A DNA stretch of 64,000 nt from Biscogniauxia marginata. Lineage: Eukaryota > Ascomycota > Sordariomycetes > Xylariales > Xylariaceae. The translations under genes and the position numbers were made by a program. Location: NCBI GenBank assembly GCA_022695795.1, contig MU404186.1:1-64000 (forward strand), read 5' to 3'. This document shows positions 60,281 through 64,000 of the stretch, one piece after another; position 1 is the first letter of the stretch, and every line of letters begins with the position of its first letter. The notes beneath the pieces were generated by a model. That model searched no databases and was not told the origin of the DNA. It saw nothing but the letters and a program-made list of their open reading frames with translations.

Positions 60281-62311
60281 TTAAGTGGGCATAGACACGA
60301 TCGTGTTCAGGTTTTGAAGTCGATGGTGAAGGTGGTTGCCGGAAACTCCGTCCTCTACGCCATTCGCCTCCTCGTCGATGCTGTTCTTACGGCTGTGGAC
60401 TCGGCTCGGATTGCGGCTCTGGTGCCGGCTGTGGTAACGGCTCGCGGCGTGCTGGCTTGACACGTAGGAACTACGGCGTGAAGTGGGGCCAAAGCCACCT
60501 CCCGGTCGCTGGGGAACACCACCGTGCTCAACATCCGGGCCGGTAGCACCCGAGTGGTGAGATACGACACTGATCCGGCGACCCTGAAATTCGGCGGCGC
60601 CCTGGGCAAGACTCTGAGCGAATGGGGATCTCTTCCGCAGGGCCGGTCCCTTCCAGTAAATAACGTAGATAGCGGCGACTAGGACCGTTGATATACAGAA
60701 CAGGATCGTAGAGGCATACTCGAGGTTCCTTCCCTTCTCGGCGCCGATGTTGGTGTAGAAGGGAGTGGCAGGAACCGTCAGAACACCGGCGAGGAAGTCT
60801 CGCGCCCAGCCGTTACCACCTGTGGCCGAGGCTGAGTACGGGCCGTAGGCGCATATCATATAATCGATAGTGGCCATGTAAATTGCGTAATTGGCGATAC
60901 CGATGATGCCGCTTCCAAACATGGACCCGATCCAGTGTAGCGGCGGCCCGCTGCTCGTCCAGGCGAAGATGATGAGTCCAATCGGCAAACACGGCGCCAG
61001 CCAGAGCAGCAAGTACATCCGTGATTCGTACTGTGCATGCTCGTCGTCTGGATGCGCTGCCCTCCGCTTCTCGTTCTGTTTAAAGGCCGGGATAAACATG
61101 AGCCAGGCGATAACGTAGCCGAGGCCGATGGGGATGAACGAGAGACCGATCTGATACGCATTGAACCCCCACTGTTCGTATACGAGGACGAAAGATTGGA
61201 TCTGCATGAATATCAGAGCGTCGGAGAATCCGGAGAGCAAAGAGAGCGTGAGCACGATCGGCTCGGTGAGGAACATGCGGAAGGGTCGAAGCCAGGTATA
61301 AATCAACTCCTTGAACGTGAAGCGCTGCCAGACGGACTCGATCTCGTCGGGACCGTAGATGTTGGGATCCTGCCCTGTCTTTCTGCGCTTCTTGGCAATT
61401 TTGTTTAGCATGATGGTCGTACGGGTCTCGGGGACGGTGAAGAGGTGGAGAAGTTGAACAGCACCGCCAAAGATGAGCTGGATCCAGATGCACCATCTCC
61501 AGGCATCCTGTGGGGGGAGAATTTCGACAAAGCCTCCGACGATTGGGCCGAGAATAGAGCCCCCGACGGAGGAGAAGACGCTGGAGAGATGAGAGTCAGT
61601 GGTTGATTCACACTGCGGGTACAATGCACTGGTTACCGGAAAGGTAGACAAGTCTCTATATGTTTGAGGGGAGGCGCCCGGGGGGGGACCAGCAACTTAC
61701 ATGTATGCTACAGCATATTGCTGCCTATCGCTCTCAAACAGGTCGGCGATCATACCAAGCGTAACACTACCTCCGGCAGTGGACAGACCTCCGAGAGCTC
61801 TGCCGGCTAACAGACATCCAAAGTTGGGTGCCAAGGCGACGGGCAGGGTGAAGATGTTGACGAGGAAGAGTGACAACTGGAGAATCGGCTTGCGTCCGAA
61901 TTCCTCGGACCAAGGCGCCCAGAGCTCGCACCCAAAGGCATAGGTGATCAGGAAGATGGCGGCACCGGCACGGGCGGCCTGCTCGCTTACGTTGAAGTGC
62001 TCCGATATCCCACCGATACCGTTGGAGTAGAGGGATGTGTTGAAATTCATCGACGTCTGGACTAGGAAGATGACGGTGAGGATCCACCACTTCTTCCACC
62101 ACGAGAAGGCAAAGCCCAACTCGGCTTCGCACTCTTCCTCGGTGATCTCCCGCTTCCCAGTCTGCTCCTTGACCTTTTCCTTCTCGGCGTTCCTAGCGGC
62201 GACGGTCTGATCGACGGTGGGGCCGACAGCGCTTTTGCCATTGGGCCCGACGGTCGAGTCGGAGCTATGGCCAGCATGATCGCCCTGACCCGGCGTTGAA
62301 GATTGGCCCAT
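60281..62311 (-). CDS. MFS transporter, DHA1 (polyamine/drug:H+ antiporter) type
   Basis: Inferred exons are 62311-61701 and 61580-60281 (636 residues), with one 120-bp GT-AG intron. About 100 polar N-terminal residues precede twelve helices. Helix 1 region: FLVQTSMNFNTSLYSNGIGG. The DHA1 signature between helices 2 and 3 reads WAPWSEEFGRKP, and the helix 5 region SSVGGSILGPIVGGFVE carries the antiporter motif C-like Gly pattern. The central loop is charged (KKRRKTGQDPN). The last 110 residues form a cytoplasmic tail rich in His, Arg and Ser. The pattern resembles the Tpo1/Flu1-type polyamine and toxicant exporters at the plasma membrane, but the substrate is not determined. The start at 62311 was chosen because the 35 upstream in-frame residues are not family-like. 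Confidence 0.92.
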
Positions 62312-64000
62312 GGTTTGGTGACGGACGACAACAGCGATGGCGGCAGTGATGGGATCTGTGCATGCGAAAAGGGAATTGTTCTTCCCTCTCTCCGACTCGG
62401 AGCTAGTTGGCCGCAAGGGTGGGATTTATATGAATCAAGGGGCCTAAGAAGAAAAACAAACAAAGCCGACTCCAGCTAAGGCGATGCTCTGGAATGTGAG
62501 TGGTAGCGAGGAGCAACCACACAAAACAGGAGGCTGGGATTGGTCAGGAAGAGGTGGGCGAGTGAGATCAAAAGAAAGTTCGAACAGAACGGGGGCGCAA
62601 TCTGGGGGAATGGGGTTGTCCCCAGTTTATATACCTACATACATGGCGATGGGGGAGGAGACGGCGAGCAGGACGAGCAGGATGAGCAGTATGACGAATG
62701 CTGTAAGTAAAGAGCGAGAGCCGAAGAGACAGAAAAATGATGACTCTCTGATAGACACCCAGACTGGGGGTGGGAAAAAGGAGGGTCCGGACACGGACAC
62801 GGTGATCCTAGTCCGGTGAATAATAAGAACAATAATCACAGCTCCATGCCTACCTTGACCGTACGATTTTTTTCCGTACTTGTATCTGGTGGATTGCCTT
62901 GTGGCCCCCGGCTGCTTATTACAGGTCGCCCGCTTTATGTACTTACTTGCCTACCCGCCGGCCTGCTTGCCCACATACATTGCATACCTGACCACAAGTT
63001 GACGAGGTTACGTTGCTTACCTGCACCGTTATGGAGACTCGGGATAGCGAGTGTTGCTTGTGCCTAGAGGTTAACCGACGACACGCCTCTGTTCATGTCC
63101 CAGGGGAGTCCAAGTGGAGTCCAAGGGGAGATGATAAACGGCCGAGAAGAAGAGAAACTAATGCAAAAGGAATGGGGGGCAGAGGCAGCTTGGAAGTTTA
63201 AAGGCGGCTTAGAGGGAGTTTAGAGGTAGTTTAGAGGCAGCTTGGTTGAATCGACAGCAAACTCTTACAGACCGACCCGCCATGACGCAAGATGGCCAGG
63301 GGGGTGGTCATCGGTGCCATCGACGTCTGATATGCTTTCTCCGAAGAGCCTCGCCTCCGTCTCTCAAAGCTGCGCTGTCCATCTCCAATAGAGACTCTGG
63401 CTGGGAAGAACCCAGGAAGGAGGGTTGGTCTGCCAGGTTGCTGGGTCAAGGGTAGGTGGTTTCGATGGAGTTAAGCGGCGAAAGAAAATCAACTCTGGGG
63501 AATTGCGGGATAAAAAATCATTTCGAGAAGTGGAAAAATGGCAGAGTAACACCACAGGTTTGCGTGGCTAAGATGATGATATCATTGAGAGTGCCGGTGA
63601 CAGTGTCAGGTCGCGTCCGTTTGGGCTTGGATACATGTACTTTACTACCTACGTTACCTGAAGTGCCGAGTAGAGCCCCATAAACAGTACGGTACATAGC
63701 AGTAAAGGTACCTAAGACGTTACATGTATTACCTCCAGCCCACCTAAAAGATCGTTGGGTTACCGTATACAGTACGTTCAATGTATGTACTTATTATTTT
63801 TATGTGTAGGTACTAAGGTACTAGTGGGCCTTAGTACATACCTAATATTAAGTATCCAATGTAGAATTCGACGCTTAAACCACAGGGTCACTATTAACTA
63901 CCTAATCCTTCACTTATAAGAAACCCTTTGTTTCAACTTTCACTTCACCTTATCTACCTATTTAACCTCACCGTATTTGCCATACTCTCGCAAGACTCTT
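62312..64000. other. Upstream region of the transporter, no other gene seen
   Basis: Normal composition, including the transporter's promoter. Several short frames (62484, 62816, 63246, 63456 and others) overlap on both strands without domains. TAGGTACT/GTACCTAA words are frequent from 63640 on. A further gene may begin beyond the window. Confidence 0.5.

Overview
This is a chromosome end of a filamentous ascomycete, most likely a Sordariomycete. It opens with TTAGGG-type telomere repeats, seen as CCCTAA on this strand. The genes have short GT-AG introns with CTRAY branch sites. Protein families are typical of Pezizomycotina: an NRPS-like reductase, a fungal P450, a PTH11-type rhodopsin-domain protein and a Dal5-type permease. 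About 28 kb is AT-rich retrotransposon DNA carrying the C-to-T and G-to-A changes expected of repeat-induced point mutation (RIP). The species cannot be named from the sequence alone.

Layout. 1-95 is telomere. 224-2040 is the 3' part of an NRPS-like adenylation/carrier/reductase gene, broken at the telomere, with stop codons near the chromosome end and a one-base frameshift in the reductase domain. 2659-5013 is arginyl-tRNA synthetase. 5667-7803 is a cytochrome P450 on the minus strand. 10011-10697 encodes a small protein with a cytidine-deaminase-like zinc signature. 12579-13905 is a seven-helix rhodopsin-domain membrane protein. 15.3-16.7 kb is an AT-rich relic containing a solo LTR. 17544-19323 is an MFS permease.

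19.6-47.28 kb is a gene-free, RIP-degraded block. It holds three near-complete Ty3/Gypsy LTR elements of one LTR family (RT, RNase H and integrase relics, with a chromodomain visible in the best-read copy). Element A (minus, 21289-36290) is split by element B (plus, 27151-34850). Element C (minus, 37650-44831) lies beside them. All three have 5-bp target-site duplications. A 197-bp insertion (30887-31083) inside B, with its own 5-bp duplication, is scarcely RIP-mutated. A degraded relative of it sits at 45412-45611.

From 47.28 kb ordinary gene-dense sequence returns. 47760-51364 (minus) encodes a 1148-residue conserved fungal membrane/coiled-coil protein. 53882-59310 encodes the ER ubiquitin ligase Doa10/Ssm4. 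60281-62311 (minus) encodes a DHA1-type MFS transporter. The block therefore separates an accessory, telomere-proximal part from a more conserved core-like part. Exon boundaries were inferred by hand from reading frame, splice signals and remembered family conservation. No alignment or search was run.
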